Assembly (NCBI GenBank): GCA_034506255.1
Contig: JAPDPX010000003.1
Span: 558,001-622,000, forward strand
DNA length: 64,000 nt
DNA from: a candidate division KSB1 bacterium
GTDB taxonomy: Bacteria > Zhuqueibacterota > Zhuqueibacteria > Zhuqueibacterales > Zhuqueibacteraceae
Direction: 5' to 3'
Each line of letters starts with the position of its first letter. Position 1 is the stretch's first letter. The notes below the pieces were generated by a model. It was not told where the DNA came from and made no database searches. It saw nothing but the letters and a program-made list of their open reading frames with translations. A program made the position numbers and the translations under genes. Below are positions 26,324 through 37,545 of the stretch, piece after piece.

Positions 26324-26899
26324 ATGGGTGAAGTGCGCCGGGCACTTTACTCCTTTCTCCCAAGTGCCAAGATGATTGCCCCCAGTGGCCGGCAGGCCGA
26401 TTTGTTCGAAGACGGCGAAGACAAGCTGAAAGCGGCTTTGACCAAAGCCTACCGCCTGCTGGCGCAACGCAGCCGCACTGAAAAGGAACTGCACGATGCG
26501 CTCCAAAAAGCAGGTTTCGCCGCAGAGATCGTGGCGGCTGTGCTGACCGAATGCCGGCGCCGGCATTATCTTGACGATACCGGCTTCGCACGTTCGTTCA
26601 TTCAAAGCCGGCTGCGCAATCGCCCAATGGGCCGGGAACGGCTGGCTGCCGAGCTGCGGCAAAAAGGCATTGCGGCCGAGATCATTGCCACCGCACTCGA
26701 CGAAGTTTTCACGGACAGCGCAACCCTGTCGCTGGCAAGCCAGCTTGCTGAAAAACAGCGCAAAAAACTTGCCGCCCTGCCGCCGCGCAAAGCGCGGCAA
26801 AAGCTCGCGGATTTTCTGCAACGCCGGGGTTTTGATTGGGAGACGATTCGGGCGACACCGCTGTGGCGGGAGCTGGGAGACAGCGAGCTGGAGGAATGA
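26324..26899 (+). CDS. recX: Regulatory protein RecX
   Basis: 191 residues. Inhibitor/modulator of RecA filaments. Three-helix repeats typical of the family: AYRLLAQRSRTEKELHDALQ (near 43-62), ECRRRHYLDDTGFARSFIQS (near 78-97) and RNRPMGRERLAAELRQKGI (near 99-117). Starts 12 bp after recA, so co-transcription is expected. No clear ribosome site decides between ATG 26324 and ATG 26372; the latter would trim 16 residues. Confidence 0.88.
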   Translation: MGEVRRALYSFLPSAKMIAPSGRQADLFEDGEDKLKAALTKAYRLLAQRSRTEKELHDALQKAGFAAEIVAAVLTECRRRHYLDDTGFARSFIQSRLRNRPMGRERLAAELRQKGIAAEIIATALDEVFTDSATLSLASQLAEKQRKKLAALPPRKARQKLADFLQRRGFDWETIRATPLWRELGDSELEE

Positions 26900-27354
26900 A
26901 ACGGGCATCGTCCTGAAGCGACCGGGTTCCCGGCGGTGTGACAAGAATACCTGCCGAGAGAGTGGAATTATTGAGTAACCGCAGTCAACCCGGCCGCCGA
27001 AAAGAAATTTACAAGTTCTGCCCCGGTTTTTTGAAGAACGTCCCTGCAGATCATTGCGGTGGTGCTCACGCCGGATGGCATTGGTCAATTGCGCTTCCTC
27101 CATACCCACGCAGCCTGCTGGCTGGGTGCATTTTCGGTTTTTGGGTGAGCATGGCCTTGCCTGATTACCGTCTTCGGCGCCTGCGCAAAGCAGAAGATGA
27201 TTCACAGGGAGGCAGGTGACGGCCAGCGGAGCTGGACATCACTCTAATGATTGCAGCGGTGGCGCCGGCCGGCATCTGGGTGGCCTGGTGGACGCGCCGG
27301 GAAACCCGCCAGAACAGAAATCAGTGGATGACAGGCACAATTCAGGATATTCAC
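26900..27354. other. Intergenic region between recX and alaS
   Basis: About 455 bp. Short open frames on both strands have no ribosome site or recognisable sequence, and I see no tRNA, T-box or clear terminator. It probably contains the alaS promoter and leader. Confidence 0.5.
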
Positions 27355-29958
27355 ATGAAGTCCAAAGTCGTACGGCAATCCTTCCTCGATTTTTTCAAGC
27401 AGCGGGGGCATACCATCGTGCCCTCCGCATCGGTGGTGCCGCTCAATGATCCGACGCTGCTGTTCACCAACGCCGGGATGAACCAGTTCAAGAACATCTT
27501 CCTGGGCACGGAACAGCGGGAGTACAAGCGGGCGGTCGACACACAAAAGTGCATTCGGGTCAGCGGCAAGCACAATGATCTCGAAGATGTCGGCTTCGAC
27601 ACCTATCATCACACCTTCTTCGAGATGCTCGGCAACTGGTCCTTCGGCGATTACTACAAGGCGGAGGCCATTGCCTGGGCGTGGGAGCTGCTGACCAGGG
27701 AATGGGGTCTGCCGAAGGATCGCCTGTACGCGACGGTTTACAAAACGGACGACGAAGCGGCGGACTGCTGGCGCAAAATCGCCGGCCTGCCTGGCGAGCG
27801 CATCCAGCGCTTCGGGGAAAAGGACAACTTCTGGGAAATGGGCGAAACCGGCCCTTGCGGTCCGTGCTCGGAGATTCACATCGATCTCACGCCGGACAAA
27901 TCCGGCGTCAACCTGGTGAATGCCGGCGACCCGCGCGTGATGGAAATCTGGAATCTCGTGTTCATTCAATACAACCGTGCGCCCGGCGGCGCGCTGGTCG
28001 AGCTGCCCGCCAAGCACGTGGACACCGGCATGGGCTTCGAACGCGTGCTGGCCGTGCTCAACAACGTGCGATCCAACTACGACACCGATCTCTTTACCCC
28101 GATTTTGGAGGCCATCAGCGCGATCACCGGCAAGGGCTATGACTTCGAGAACGGGGTGCCGCATCGCGTGCTCGCCGATCACATCCGCTGTCTGACCTTT
28201 GCCATCGCCGACGGCGTTCTGCCGTCGAACGAGGGCCGCGGCTACGTCCTGCGCCGGCTGCTCCGCCGCGCCGCACGCTTCGGCCGCAAGCTCGGCATGC
28301 ACGAGCCGTTCGTTTACAAACTGGTGCAGCCGGTGGTGGACATCATGGGTGACACCTTTTCAGAGCTGCACGACAAGCACGAATACATCAGCCGGGTGAT
28401 CAAAGCCGAGGAGGAAAGCTTCAATCACACGCTGGATCGCGGGTTGGAGATTTTCAACGGCATCGTCACCAAATTGGAGAAAGCAAAGAAGAACAAAATC
28501 CCCGGCGAGGAGGCGTTTCGCCTGTACGACACTTACGGCTTCCCGCTCGATCTCACCCAGCTCATGGCGCGGGAACGCGACCTGCTGGTGGATGAAGAGG
28601 GCTTCAACGCCGCCATGGCGGTGCAGAAGAGCAAGTCGCGTGAAGCCGGCAAGTGGGATTATCACACCGCCTTGAGACCGGAGGAGTGGCGCGAACTGAC
28701 CAGCGGTGCCGCTTCGCGCTTTGTCGGTTACACCGACCTTGAGATTCAAGCCGAGATTCGGCGGCTGCAGCGGGAGGGCGAGGGCGTGGTGTTCACGCTT
28801 TCCGATACACCGTTTTATGCGGAATCCGGCGGGCAGGTCGGCGATCAGGGCCGGGTGGAAGGCGAGGGCTTCGTGATCGAGGTCGTCGATGTGCAGAAGG
28901 TTGGCTCCCACATTGCGCACATCGGCAGGGTGCTGTACGGTGAGATCGAAAATCCCCGGGTGGTGGCGAAGGTCGATGCCCGGCTGCGGCTGGACACGGC
29001 GCGCAACCATACGGCCACCCACCTGCTGCATCGCGCCCTGCGCGACACGGTCGGCAAACATGTCACCCAGGCCGGTTCGCTGGTTGCGCCCGCGCGTCTG
29101 CGTTTCGATGTCACGCATTTTGAGCGCATCTCGCCGGCACAACTCGAGGACATCGAGGGCATCGTCAACGAGCAAATTCGCGCCGATTTGGAGATCACCA
29201 CCAGCCAGATGCCCTACGAGGAGGCACGCCGGCTCGGCGCGATGGCGATTTTCGAGGAAAAGTACGGCGACATCGTGCGTGTCGTCCGCATCGGTGATTT
29301 TTCCCTGGAGCTGTGCGGCGGCACGCATTTGCGCCACACCGGCGAGGCGGGGCTGTTTGCGCTGCTGAGCGAAGGCTCGGCGGCCGCCGGCATTCGCCGG
29401 CTGGAGGCGGCCACCGGCCGCGGGTCGGAGGTGCTGATGCGCAAGGAAAGGCGGATCGCCGAAGAGTTGCGCGCCCTGCTCAACACCGGGGAGGATGACG
29501 TCATCGAGCGCGTGCGGCAGCTTCTGGAGGAGCGCAAGGCTCTGGAACGCGAGCTGCGCCAGTTGCGTTTGAAGTGGTCGCAGCAGGAAATCAATGATCT
29601 CGCCAGCCGCGCCACCCCCTGGAACGGATTTCGCGTGGTCACTGCCAGAGTGGAGGCGGGCAGCACCGATGATCTCAAGCAGATGGGCGATACGCTGCGC
29701 GCGAAGCTCGGCAGCGGCGTGGGTGTGCTGGCGGCGGTGCTGGATGACAAGCTCGCCTTTGCCTGCGTTGTCACCGACGACTTGATTCAACAAAAAAAGC
29801 TGAAGGCCGGTGATATTGTCAAACGTGTCGCTGCCATCGCCGGCGGCTCGGGGGGCGGCCGGCCGCATCTGGCGCTTGCCGGCGGCAAAGAGGTGGAGCG
29901 TCTGCAGGAAGCCCTGAATCAAGTACCCCAAATCTTGCAGGAGATGACCAATCGCTAG
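27355..29958 (+). CDS. alaS: Alanyl-tRNA synthetase
   Basis: 867 residues, normal length. Class II synthetase charging tRNA-Ala. N-terminal catalytic core: FTNAGMNQFKNIFLGTE and ETGPCGPCSEIHID; the editing domain has HTATHLLHRAL and, later, LCGGTHLRHTGEAG, which supply the zinc/editing residues (HxxxH and CxxxH). The C-terminal C-Ala domain ends with GGSGGGRPHLALAGG. The ATG at 27355 is preceded by CAGGA at about 9 nt; earlier in-frame starts (27328, 27247) add residues outside the conserved MKSKVVRQSFLDFF opening. It likely forms a unit with the GGGP synthase gene that follows 100 bp later. Confidence 0.96.
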   Translation: MKSKVVRQSFLDFFKQRGHTIVPSASVVPLNDPTLLFTNAGMNQFKNIFLGTEQREYKRAVDTQKCIRVSGKHNDLEDVGFDTYHHTFFEMLGNWSFGDYYKAEAIAWAWELLTREWGLPKDRLYATVYKTDDEAADCWRKIAGLPGERIQRFGEKDNFWEMGETGPCGPCSEIHIDLTPDKSGVNLVNAGDPRVMEIWNLVFIQYNRAPGGALVELPAKHVDTGMGFERVLAVLNNVRSNYDTDLFTPILEAISAITGKGYDFENGVPHRVLADHIRCLTFAIADGVLPSNEGRGYVLRRLLRRAARFGRKLGMHEPFVYKLVQPVVDIMGDTFSELHDKHEYISRVIKAEEESFNHTLDRGLEIFNGIVTKLEKAKKNKIPGEEAFRLYDTYGFPLDLTQLMARERDLLVDEEGFNAAMAVQKSKSREAGKWDYHTALRPEEWRELTSGAASRFVGYTDLEIQAEIRRLQREGEGVVFTLSDTPFYAESGGQVGDQGRVEGEGFVIEVVDVQKVGSHIAHIGRVLYGEIENPRVVAKVDARLRLDTARNHTATHLLHRALRDTVGKHVTQAGSLVAPARLRFDVTHFERISPAQLEDIEGIVNEQIRADLEITTSQMPYEEARRLGAMAIFEEKYGDIVRVVRIGDFSLELCGGTHLRHTGEAGLFALLSEGSAAAGIRRLEAATGRGSEVLMRKERRIAEELRALLNTGEDDVIERVRQLLEERKALERELRQLRLKWSQQEINDLASRATPWNGFRVVTARVEAGSTDDLKQMGDTLRAKLGSGVGVLAAVLDDKLAFACVVTDDLIQQKKLKAGDIVKRVAAIAGGSGGGRPHLALAGGKEVERLQEALNQVPQILQEMTNR

Positions 29959-30058
29959 GCCAGCCGCATCCCAGGCGGGCAACAGCAACGCGACGGTTGC
30001 CCACCGCCAGGCCACGGCGCGCGACGGTGTTTGGCGCCAGCGTGCCGGCCCCCACAAA

Positions 30059-30811
30059 GTGTTCGACCACCTGCAGGCCGTGCGCGCACAAAGCGGCGCG
30101 GGCCACTTTGTCCTCATCGATCCCGACAAGTGGGAATTCTCCCAGCTCGCGGACCTGGCGGCCGCCGCCAGTGACGGCGGAGCCGATGCCATTCTCATCG
30201 GCAGCAGCATCCTGTTGAATCCGCATTTCGATGACTTCGTGCTCACGATTCGCGCCGCCACCGCGCTGCCCTGCCTGCTTTTTCCCGGCAGCACGATTCA
30301 ACTTTCCCGCCATGCCGACGCGGTGCTGTTCCTGTCTCTGATCAGCGGCCGCAACGCCAACTACCTGATTGGCGAGCAAGTCAAGGCGGCGCCGCTCATC
30401 CGGCATTTCGGCATCGAGACCATCGCCACCGGCTACATGCTGATCGACTCCGGCCGCATGACCTCCGCAGAGTACATGAGCAACACCCGGCCGATGCCGC
30501 GCGACAAGTTCGACATCGCCAAAGCCACGGCGCTCGCCGCACAATATCTCGGCATGCAATGGGTGTACCTGGAAGCCGGCAGCGGTGCCGAACACGCCAT
30601 CTCGCCGGAGATGATTGCCGCGGTGGCCGGCTATGTCGATGTGCCGGTGATTGCCGGCGGCGGCATTCGCACGCCCGAACAGGCGGCCAAGTGTGTGGCG
30701 GCCGGCGCGGCTTTCGTGGTCACGGGTAACGTGTTCGAACAACCCGGCGGCAGCGCGTTGATTCGGGAGTTCGCCGATGCGATTCACGCCGGCCCGCCGC
30801 CGGCGCCATAA
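30059..30811 (+). CDS. Geranylgeranylglyceryl phosphate synthase (GGGPS, PcrB superfamily)
   Basis: 250 residues. A TIM-barrel prenyltransferase that joins a polyprenyl diphosphate to sn-glycerol-1-phosphate, forming the first ether bond of archaeal-type lipids. GAGHFVLIDPDKWEFSQL (near 13-30), LFPGSTIQLSRHADAVLFLS (near 78-97), ATGYMLIDSGR, YLEAGSGAEH and VIAGGGIRTPEQA are all family motifs; the fit is to the group II type found in some archaea and Bacteroidota rather than the short Firmicutes PcrB. It begins with GTG at 30059; no earlier start codon exists in frame before a stop. A glycerol-1-phosphate dehydrogenase gene is not in the window. The actual lipid product is unproven. Confidence 0.88.
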   Translation: MFDHLQAVRAQSGAGHFVLIDPDKWEFSQLADLAAAASDGGADAILIGSSILLNPHFDDFVLTIRAATALPCLLFPGSTIQLSRHADAVLFLSLISGRNANYLIGEQVKAAPLIRHFGIETIATGYMLIDSGRMTSAEYMSNTRPMPRDKFDIAKATALAAQYLGMQWVYLEAGSGAEHAISPEMIAAVAGYVDVPVIAGGGIRTPEQAAKCVAAGAAFVVTGNVFEQPGGSALIREFADAIHAGPPPAP

Positions 30812-30911
30812 CAGCAGGCCCATGCCGGGCCTGCGTCAGTGAGCGGGCGGCGGGCGCTGTGAGCAGCAGCTTCGCCGGATCTCTTCAGGACGTTTGCGGT
30901 TAGGACATCGA

Positions 30912-31715
30912 ATGATCGACATGCACACGCATCTTTTGCCGGCCATCGACGATGGTGCGGAAAGCTGGGAAGAATCCCTGCAAATGGCGGCCCAGGCCGT
31001 GACCACCGGCACCACCGAGCTGGCCGTCACCCACCATATTCTCGACAATACGCACTATCGCCTCGAGCCGGAAATCCTCGCGAAGTTCGCCGAGATGAAA
31101 CAGCGGTTGCAGCAGGCGAACCTGGCGCTGAGGCTGCATCTCGCCGCCGAGATTTTCTACCAGCCCGAGATGGAGCTGTCCCACACCATCTCCACCTTCA
31201 ACAACAACGGGCGTTACTTTCTGGTGGAATTTCCGATGCAGGGCATTCCACGAGGCGCGGACGACACCTTCTTTCAACTCGTGCTCGCGGGCAAAATTCC
31301 CATCATCGCGCACCCGGAGCGCAATCTCGGCTTTCTGCGGAACCCGCAACGCGCCTACGACTTCGTGCAGCGCGGTGCCCTGCTGCAGTTAAACGCCGGC
31401 AGCCTGGACGGCAAATATGGCGAAGGCGTCAAGGCGCTGGCCATGGCGCTGCTCGACAGCCGGCTGATTCACTTCATCGGCAGCGACGGCCACAACGCCG
31501 GCCGCCGGCCGATGCGCATCGGCAGCAGCTTCGGCATCGTGCGCGATATGTGGGGCGAAGAGGCGGCGCAACGCATCTTTTATGACAATCCCCGTCGCGC
31601 GCTTGCCGGAGAAGACATCGACATCCCCGAGCCGCTGCCGGTGGAGGCCGTGCGCAAACGCGCGACCTTCAGCCCCCTGCGCTTGTTGAAGAAACTGGTT
31701 GCGCGCCATGCCTGA
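30912..31715 (+). CDS. CpsB/YwqE-type tyrosine-protein phosphatase (PHP domain)
   Basis: 267 residues. A metal-dependent PHP-fold phosphatase that removes phosphate from tyrosine kinases controlling exopolysaccharide export. MIDMHTHLLPAIDDGAESW is the classic CapC/CpsB opening (metal ligands His5, His7). Further ligands lie in AVTHHILDNT, AAEIFYQPEM, PIIAHPERNLGF and FIGSDGHNAGRRP. The start ATG at 30912 has AGGA 8 nt upstream; a TTG at 30894 would add six residues before the conserved opening. No partner kinase or polysaccharide genes are adjacent, so its substrate is unknown. Confidence 0.88.
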   Translation: MIDMHTHLLPAIDDGAESWEESLQMAAQAVTTGTTELAVTHHILDNTHYRLEPEILAKFAEMKQRLQQANLALRLHLAAEIFYQPEMELSHTISTFNNNGRYFLVEFPMQGIPRGADDTFFQLVLAGKIPIIAHPERNLGFLRNPQRAYDFVQRGALLQLNAGSLDGKYGEGVKALAMALLDSRLIHFIGSDGHNAGRRPMRIGSSFGIVRDMWGEEAAQRIFYDNPRRALAGEDIDIPEPLPVEAVRKRATFSPLRLLKKLVARHA

Positions 31716-32264
31716 ACCGCCGCCATCCCTGCGGCCCCGGAACAATTCCTGGTCTGCCTCTTTACCGGCCACGCCGCCCTTGCTCAACACCTCTGCCGTT
31801 GCACCAGACAGACGCTTCCCGGGCATGGTGCCGCGGGTGATGTGCGGCCATCACCTCCATTGTGCTCGCCTGCGCCACCATTTCACAGTTCTCGCGGCCG
31901 GTCTTGAATTCGGTGTTGCTCTTCACTCCCGCGGGGTTGCTGCAAGGCGGGCACAGGCCGATGCGGCAATTGACGCCCGGGCGCCCGGCAGACAGGCAGC
32001 CATCCGTCATAGTCCTTGCTAATTTCTGCGGGTTGTTCTATGTTGCACCGTGCTAAACAACCGGCGCAAGATCCTGGCGCGGCAGAATGTGATATTTGTC
32101 TCCTGCCAGGCCGACAAAGCGCATGAGGGGACGTGAAAGCGGGCGATGGCCGCCATGCCGGCCCGCATGCTGTGCAAAAGTTTCGCGGGAATTCCCGCTG
32201 AAAAAAACGGAACCCGCAGACCGTTGAGCGTTTTCAAAAGTCGGAAAACGCACATACACACTTT
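31716..32264. other. Intergenic region before the BatA-like gene
   Basis: About 550 bp without a supported gene. Open frames on both strands lack ribosome sites and have unnatural composition. One weak promoter-like pair (TTGCTA near 32015, TATGTT near 32039) points to the downstream gene. CCTGGC (near 32073) and GCCAGG (near 32106) could pair around a nested GGCAG/CTGCC. Confidence 0.45.
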
Positions 32265-34400
32265 ATGTTTGGATTCCTCAACTCGGCGCTGTTGTGGGCC
32301 ATGGCCGCAGTCGCCCTGCCCCTTCTCATTCACCTGCTCACCAGGCGCAAACTCAACGTCGTTGCGATCAGCACCCTTGCCTTCCTCAAGCGCCTGGAAC
32401 GCGAGAATATCCGCCAGCTCAGATTGAAGCAATTGTTGCTTTTGTTGCTGCGCATGTTGATCGTGGCGCTGCTGGTGCTGGCTTTTGCACGGCCGACTTT
32501 GCGGCAAAACAGCGTGGCCCTGGCGCAACGCGCCCGCACCACTGCCGTGCTCATCATCGACAATTCGCTGAGCATGACCGCCGCACCCGAAGGCGTCTCG
32601 TTTCTGGCGATGGCGCGGCGCCAGGTGCAGGAGATGGCGGATCTTTTTGCCACCGGGGATGAAATTTACCTGATTACCGCGGCGAAGCCGGCCGCACTCC
32701 TGCCGGGTGGGCCGTTTGTGGAGGCCGAACGCCTGCGGGAAGTCGTGCAAACCGTGCCGCAAACCTGGGCGGAGACCGATCTTGCCGGTGCCCTGGCGCT
32801 CGGCCGCAGCCTGCTGGAAAAAACGCGCAACGTCAACCGCGAAATTTATCTCTTCAGCGACGGCCGTGCTGCGAATCTGCCGGAACTGCCCGCGCTGCCG
32901 GGCGTGCGCGGTTACTTTGTGCGTTACAACCGGCCGCCGGCCACCAACCTGATGCTCAGCGGTGCCGTGCTGCGCAATCAGATTTTCGAGCGCGGCAAAA
33001 GTTTCGAGGTCACCGCCACGGTGGCGAACCACGGCACCAATGATGTGCAAAGCCAACTGTTGCATCTCTACCTCAACGACAAACGCGTGGCCCAGCAAAG
33101 CGTGGCGGTGCCTGCCGGCACGCAGCGCGCGGTGACGTTTCGTGCCATATCCGACACCACCGGCTTCATTCGCAGCCGGCTGGCGCTGGAAGATGACGAT
33201 TTGCCCTTCGATAACACGCAGTACTTCACCTTCTATATTCCGCCACACCGGCGGCTGCTGGCGGTGAGCGAACGGCCCGACGATCTCATCTTTCTGCGCG
33301 CCGCCCTGCAAGCGCCGTCCGCCAGCACAGCGGCGGCCACCCCAAGCTGGAAAGAGATCACCACCAGGGAGCTGGCTGCCGAGCGCTTGCAGGACTATGA
33401 CGGCATCGTGCTGGCCAATGTCAGCCGCTTTGCCGAAGGCGTGGCCGAGCGTCTGATCAGCTTCCTCAACAGCGGCGGCGGAGTGATCCTGTTCCCGGGC
33501 CGGGATGTCGATTTGCGTCACTACAATGAAACGCTGTTGTCCCGGCTGGCAATCGGCGCATTCGGCGAAACCATGGGCAGTCTCGCCCAGCCGGAAAACT
33601 TCATGCAACTCGGCCGCATCGATTTCTCCCACCCGCTCTTCGACGGTGTGTTCGAGAACATGGACGACAAACCGCGCGTGGATTCCCCCCGGTTTCGCTT
33701 TGCCGTGCAGATGCGTTTGCTGCCCGGTACGAACTCGATCATCGACTATTCGAACCAACAACCGTTTCTGATCGAGCGGCGGGTGGGCAGCGGCCGCTTG
33801 CTGTTGTTCACTTCCGCGTTGCAGGAAGACTGGTCGGATTTTGCCTTCAAAGGCATCTTTGTGCCGTTGCTCCATCGCAGCGTGGCATATGTTGCGCAAA
33901 GCCACGACCATCTGCAGGCGGCTGCCACGGTTGGCAGCGAACTGGGCAGCGTGCTGCGCCAGCCTGCGGAGGAGTTGGTGGTGGAGCTGCCCACCGGCGA
34001 GTTGCTGAAAGCGCCGGTGCAGGTGACGGGGCAGAATTATCACGTGCGGGTGACGGAAACGGCTGCGCCCGGTTTTTATCAATTGCGCGACCGTGACCGG
34101 GTGGTGCACACCTGGGCGGTCAACTTCAATGCCTCGGAATTGAGCACACCCCCTCTTGCCGAAACCGCACTGGCGGCCGCCGCCGGCGTGTCTGCATTCG
34201 CACCTTTGTCGGGCGAGGGGCGGGTGCGTGAACAAATCCAGGCCGCGCGTTATGGCTCCGAGTTGTGGCAAATTTTTCTGCTGGCGGCGCTGCTCGCGAT
34301 GATTGTCGAAATGCTCCTTTATCGCAGTCGCGCGGAGGCCGGCACGGCCAGCCGATCTGCCGCCGTGGGTTTGCCGTGGGAAAAAGCGGAGGTGGACTGA
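32265..34400 (+). CDS. BatA/vWA-domain membrane protein
   Basis: 711 residues. The N-terminus is the aerotolerance BatA domain: two membrane helices around ALLWAMAAVALPLLIHLLTR and LKQLLLLLLRMLIVALLVLA joined by the conserved FLKRLERENIRQLR cytoplasmic loop. A von Willebrand A domain follows (about 90-220) with VLIIDNSLSMTA, a DNSLS version of the MIDAS DxSxS motif. A beta-rich middle, a glutamine-amidotransferase-like segment (about 350-480, FLNSGGGVILFPGRDVDL) and a final helix (LWQIFLLAALLAMIVEMLL) complete it. Such proteins are common in Bacteroidota and related phyla near Bat/MoxR operons, but no MoxR or DUF58 gene is here. Function unknown; a periplasmic stress or scaffolding role is only a guess. 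Confidence 0.8.
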   Translation: MFGFLNSALLWAMAAVALPLLIHLLTRRKLNVVAISTLAFLKRLERENIRQLRLKQLLLLLLRMLIVALLVLAFARPTLRQNSVALAQRARTTAVLIIDNSLSMTAAPEGVSFLAMARRQVQEMADLFATGDEIYLITAAKPAALLPGGPFVEAERLREVVQTVPQTWAETDLAGALALGRSLLEKTRNVNREIYLFSDGRAANLPELPALPGVRGYFVRYNRPPATNLMLSGAVLRNQIFERGKSFEVTATVANHGTNDVQSQLLHLYLNDKRVAQQSVAVPAGTQRAVTFRAISDTTGFIRSRLALEDDDLPFDNTQYFTFYIPPHRRLLAVSERPDDLIFLRAALQAPSASTAAATPSWKEITTRELAAERLQDYDGIVLANVSRFAEGVAERLISFLNSGGGVILFPGRDVDLRHYNETLLSRLAIGAFGETMGSLAQPENFMQLGRIDFSHPLFDGVFENMDDKPRVDSPRFRFAVQMRLLPGTNSIIDYSNQQPFLIERRVGSGRLLLFTSALQEDWSDFAFKGIFVPLLHRSVAYVAQSHDHLQAAATVGSELGSVLRQPAEELVVELPTGELLKAPVQVTGQNYHVRVTETAAPGFYQLRDRDRVVHTWAVNFNASELSTPPLAETALAAAAGVSAFAPLSGEGRVREQIQAARYGSELWQIFLLAALLAMIVEMLLYRSRAEAGTASRSAAVGLPWEKAEVD

Positions 34401-34516
34401 GATTTGGGCGGAGGATTCGCCGGCGGCAGGACGTCAGTCATCATCAAAAAACGAACAACCTGTTGCCAGGCGGAGGGGGCACACTCACAAAAACCAAGGA
34501 GGCTGTCAAAGACATC

Positions 34517-35827
34517 ATGCACGAAACCCAGACCCGTGAGCGCGAGCGCGCGCTGTTGGTGGGGTTCACCACCGTGGGTCACGCCCGCGTTGCTGTCGAG
34601 GATTCCCTGCAGGAATTGGCACTGCTGGCAGACACCGCCGGCGCCGAAGTCGTCGCCACCATCATTCATTCCCGCCCCCGGATCGACCCGGCCTATTTCA
34701 TCGGCCGCGGCAAGGCCGAATGCGTTGCCGCCCTGGTCGCTGAACAGGACATCGACGTCGTGATTTTTGATGACGATCTCTCCCCGGGGCAGGCGAAAAA
34801 TCTCGAAGAACTTTTCGAAAAGAAAGTCATCGATCGCAGCGGCCTGATTTTGGACATTTTCGCACGCCGGGCGCGCAGCCGCGAAGCACGCACCCAGGTG
34901 GAACTGGCGCAGTTGGAATATCTCCTGCCCCGGCTCACCCGCATGTGGAGCCACTTCTCCCGGCAGGTGGGTGGCATCGGCCTGCGCGGGCCGGGTGAAA
35001 CCCAGCTCGAAGTCGACCGCCGCATGGTGCGCCAGCGCATTGCCCATCTCAGCCGCGAGTTGAAGAAAATCGACCGGCAGCGCGCCGTGCGCCGCCAGCA
35101 TCGCGATGGTTTGTTCAAGGCGGCGCTGGTGGGCTATACCAACGCCGGCAAATCGACCTTGTTGAATGCCCTCACCGAAGCCGAAGTGTTCGTCGAAGAC
35201 CGCCTGTTCGCCACCCTCGATGCGACGGTGCGCGCCCTGCGCTGGCCACAAAACGGCTGTCACAAGGATACCGGCCCAATCGTGCTGATCGACACGGTGG
35301 GCTTTATTCGCAAGCTGCCGCCTCACCTGGTGGCCTCGTTCAAGTCCACGCTCGATGAGCTGCGCGAAGCCTCCCTGCTGCTGCATGTCATCGATGTCAC
35401 GCATCCGCAAATGGAGCACCAAATCATCACGGTGCGCAGCGTGCTCGCGGAGATGCAGCTCAATGAATACCCGGTGCTGCACGTCTTCAACAAAATCGAC
35501 CTCCTGCCGGACAGCGGGCGGTTGCCACGATTGCAGCAGGAATTCGCCCCGGCGGTTTTCGTTTCGGCGCAACGCCGCATGTTCCTGGGGGATTTGCAGC
35601 GCTGGATCAATGATTTCGCCGCCGCCGGCGTGGTGGAATTCGAAGCCGAGCTGCCGCTCTCCGAACCGGCCAAGCTCGCACGGCTGCACGAAATGGCACA
35701 CGTGCTGGATCGCCGTTTTGAAGCCGACCGGGTGATTCTCAAACTGCGCGCCCGCCAGGCGGCCGCCGCACAGATCCGGCAAATGCTGGCGCCGCATGCC
35801 GCCCCCCGCTGGCAGCCGTCATCTTGA
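34517..35827 (+). CDS. hflX: GTPase HflX
   Basis: 436 residues. Ribosome-associated GTPase that rescues or splits stalled ribosomes. The N-terminal HflX domain contains IIHSRPRIDPAYFIGRGKAE and IFDDDLSPGQAKNLEELF; the diagnostic GGIGLRGPGETQLEVDRR lies near 155-172. G domain: G1 GYTNAGKSTLLNALT (near 207), G3 DTVGFIRKLP, G4 NKID. GGAGG stands about 14 nt upstream of the ATG at 34517, a little far, and no closer start is available; an in-frame ATG at 34265 would overlap the BatA-like gene by 136 nt and is rejected. Confidence 0.94.
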   Translation: MHETQTRERERALLVGFTTVGHARVAVEDSLQELALLADTAGAEVVATIIHSRPRIDPAYFIGRGKAECVAALVAEQDIDVVIFDDDLSPGQAKNLEELFEKKVIDRSGLILDIFARRARSREARTQVELAQLEYLLPRLTRMWSHFSRQVGGIGLRGPGETQLEVDRRMVRQRIAHLSRELKKIDRQRAVRRQHRDGLFKAALVGYTNAGKSTLLNALTEAEVFVEDRLFATLDATVRALRWPQNGCHKDTGPIVLIDTVGFIRKLPPHLVASFKSTLDELREASLLLHVIDVTHPQMEHQIITVRSVLAEMQLNEYPVLHVFNKIDLLPDSGRLPRLQQEFAPAVFVSAQRRMFLGDLQRWINDFAAAGVVEFEAELPLSEPAKLARLHEMAHVLDRRFEADRVILKLRARQAAAAQIRQMLAPHAAPRWQPSS

Positions 35828-36039
35828 AAAGTGCCGCCGTCACCGCGGTCATCCCGGGACGGGCCAGGCATCCCGTGACCCGCAGCCGCAACAGCGCGCA
35901 GAATCACCTAATCGAACAAGGGCGGCATCACACCCGGGACGGTTGCGGCGCTGGTTTTCCCGGCTGGGGTGAAAGTGGGAGTCGGAATGGGAGCAAGAGC
36001 AGCGTTTGTGCTCGCTCCCAACATCAAACCGCATGTCGC

Positions 36040-37437
<1,398 letters not shown>

Positions 37438-37545
37438 ACCGCGCCGTCCCGGCCGTTTTGCACGTTGTTTTTTACGGCAATTCTGCTAGCTTCCCAGCGA
37501 ACCAGCAGCGCCGCCCGCCTCATCCTGGAAGTGAGAAAGAAATTC

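Noticed and set aside
26900..27354. T-box or other riboswitch before alaS
   Set aside because: No T-box sequence (TGGNACCGCG) or antiterminator pair was seen.
31699..32022. Possible small gene after the CpsB-like gene
   Set aside because: Composition is unnatural, no ribosome site, and the opposite strand is equally open.
32019..34271. 750-codon open frame on the minus strand
   Set aside because: Antisense to the BatA-like gene; composition rich in His/Arg/Gln as expected for a shadow frame.
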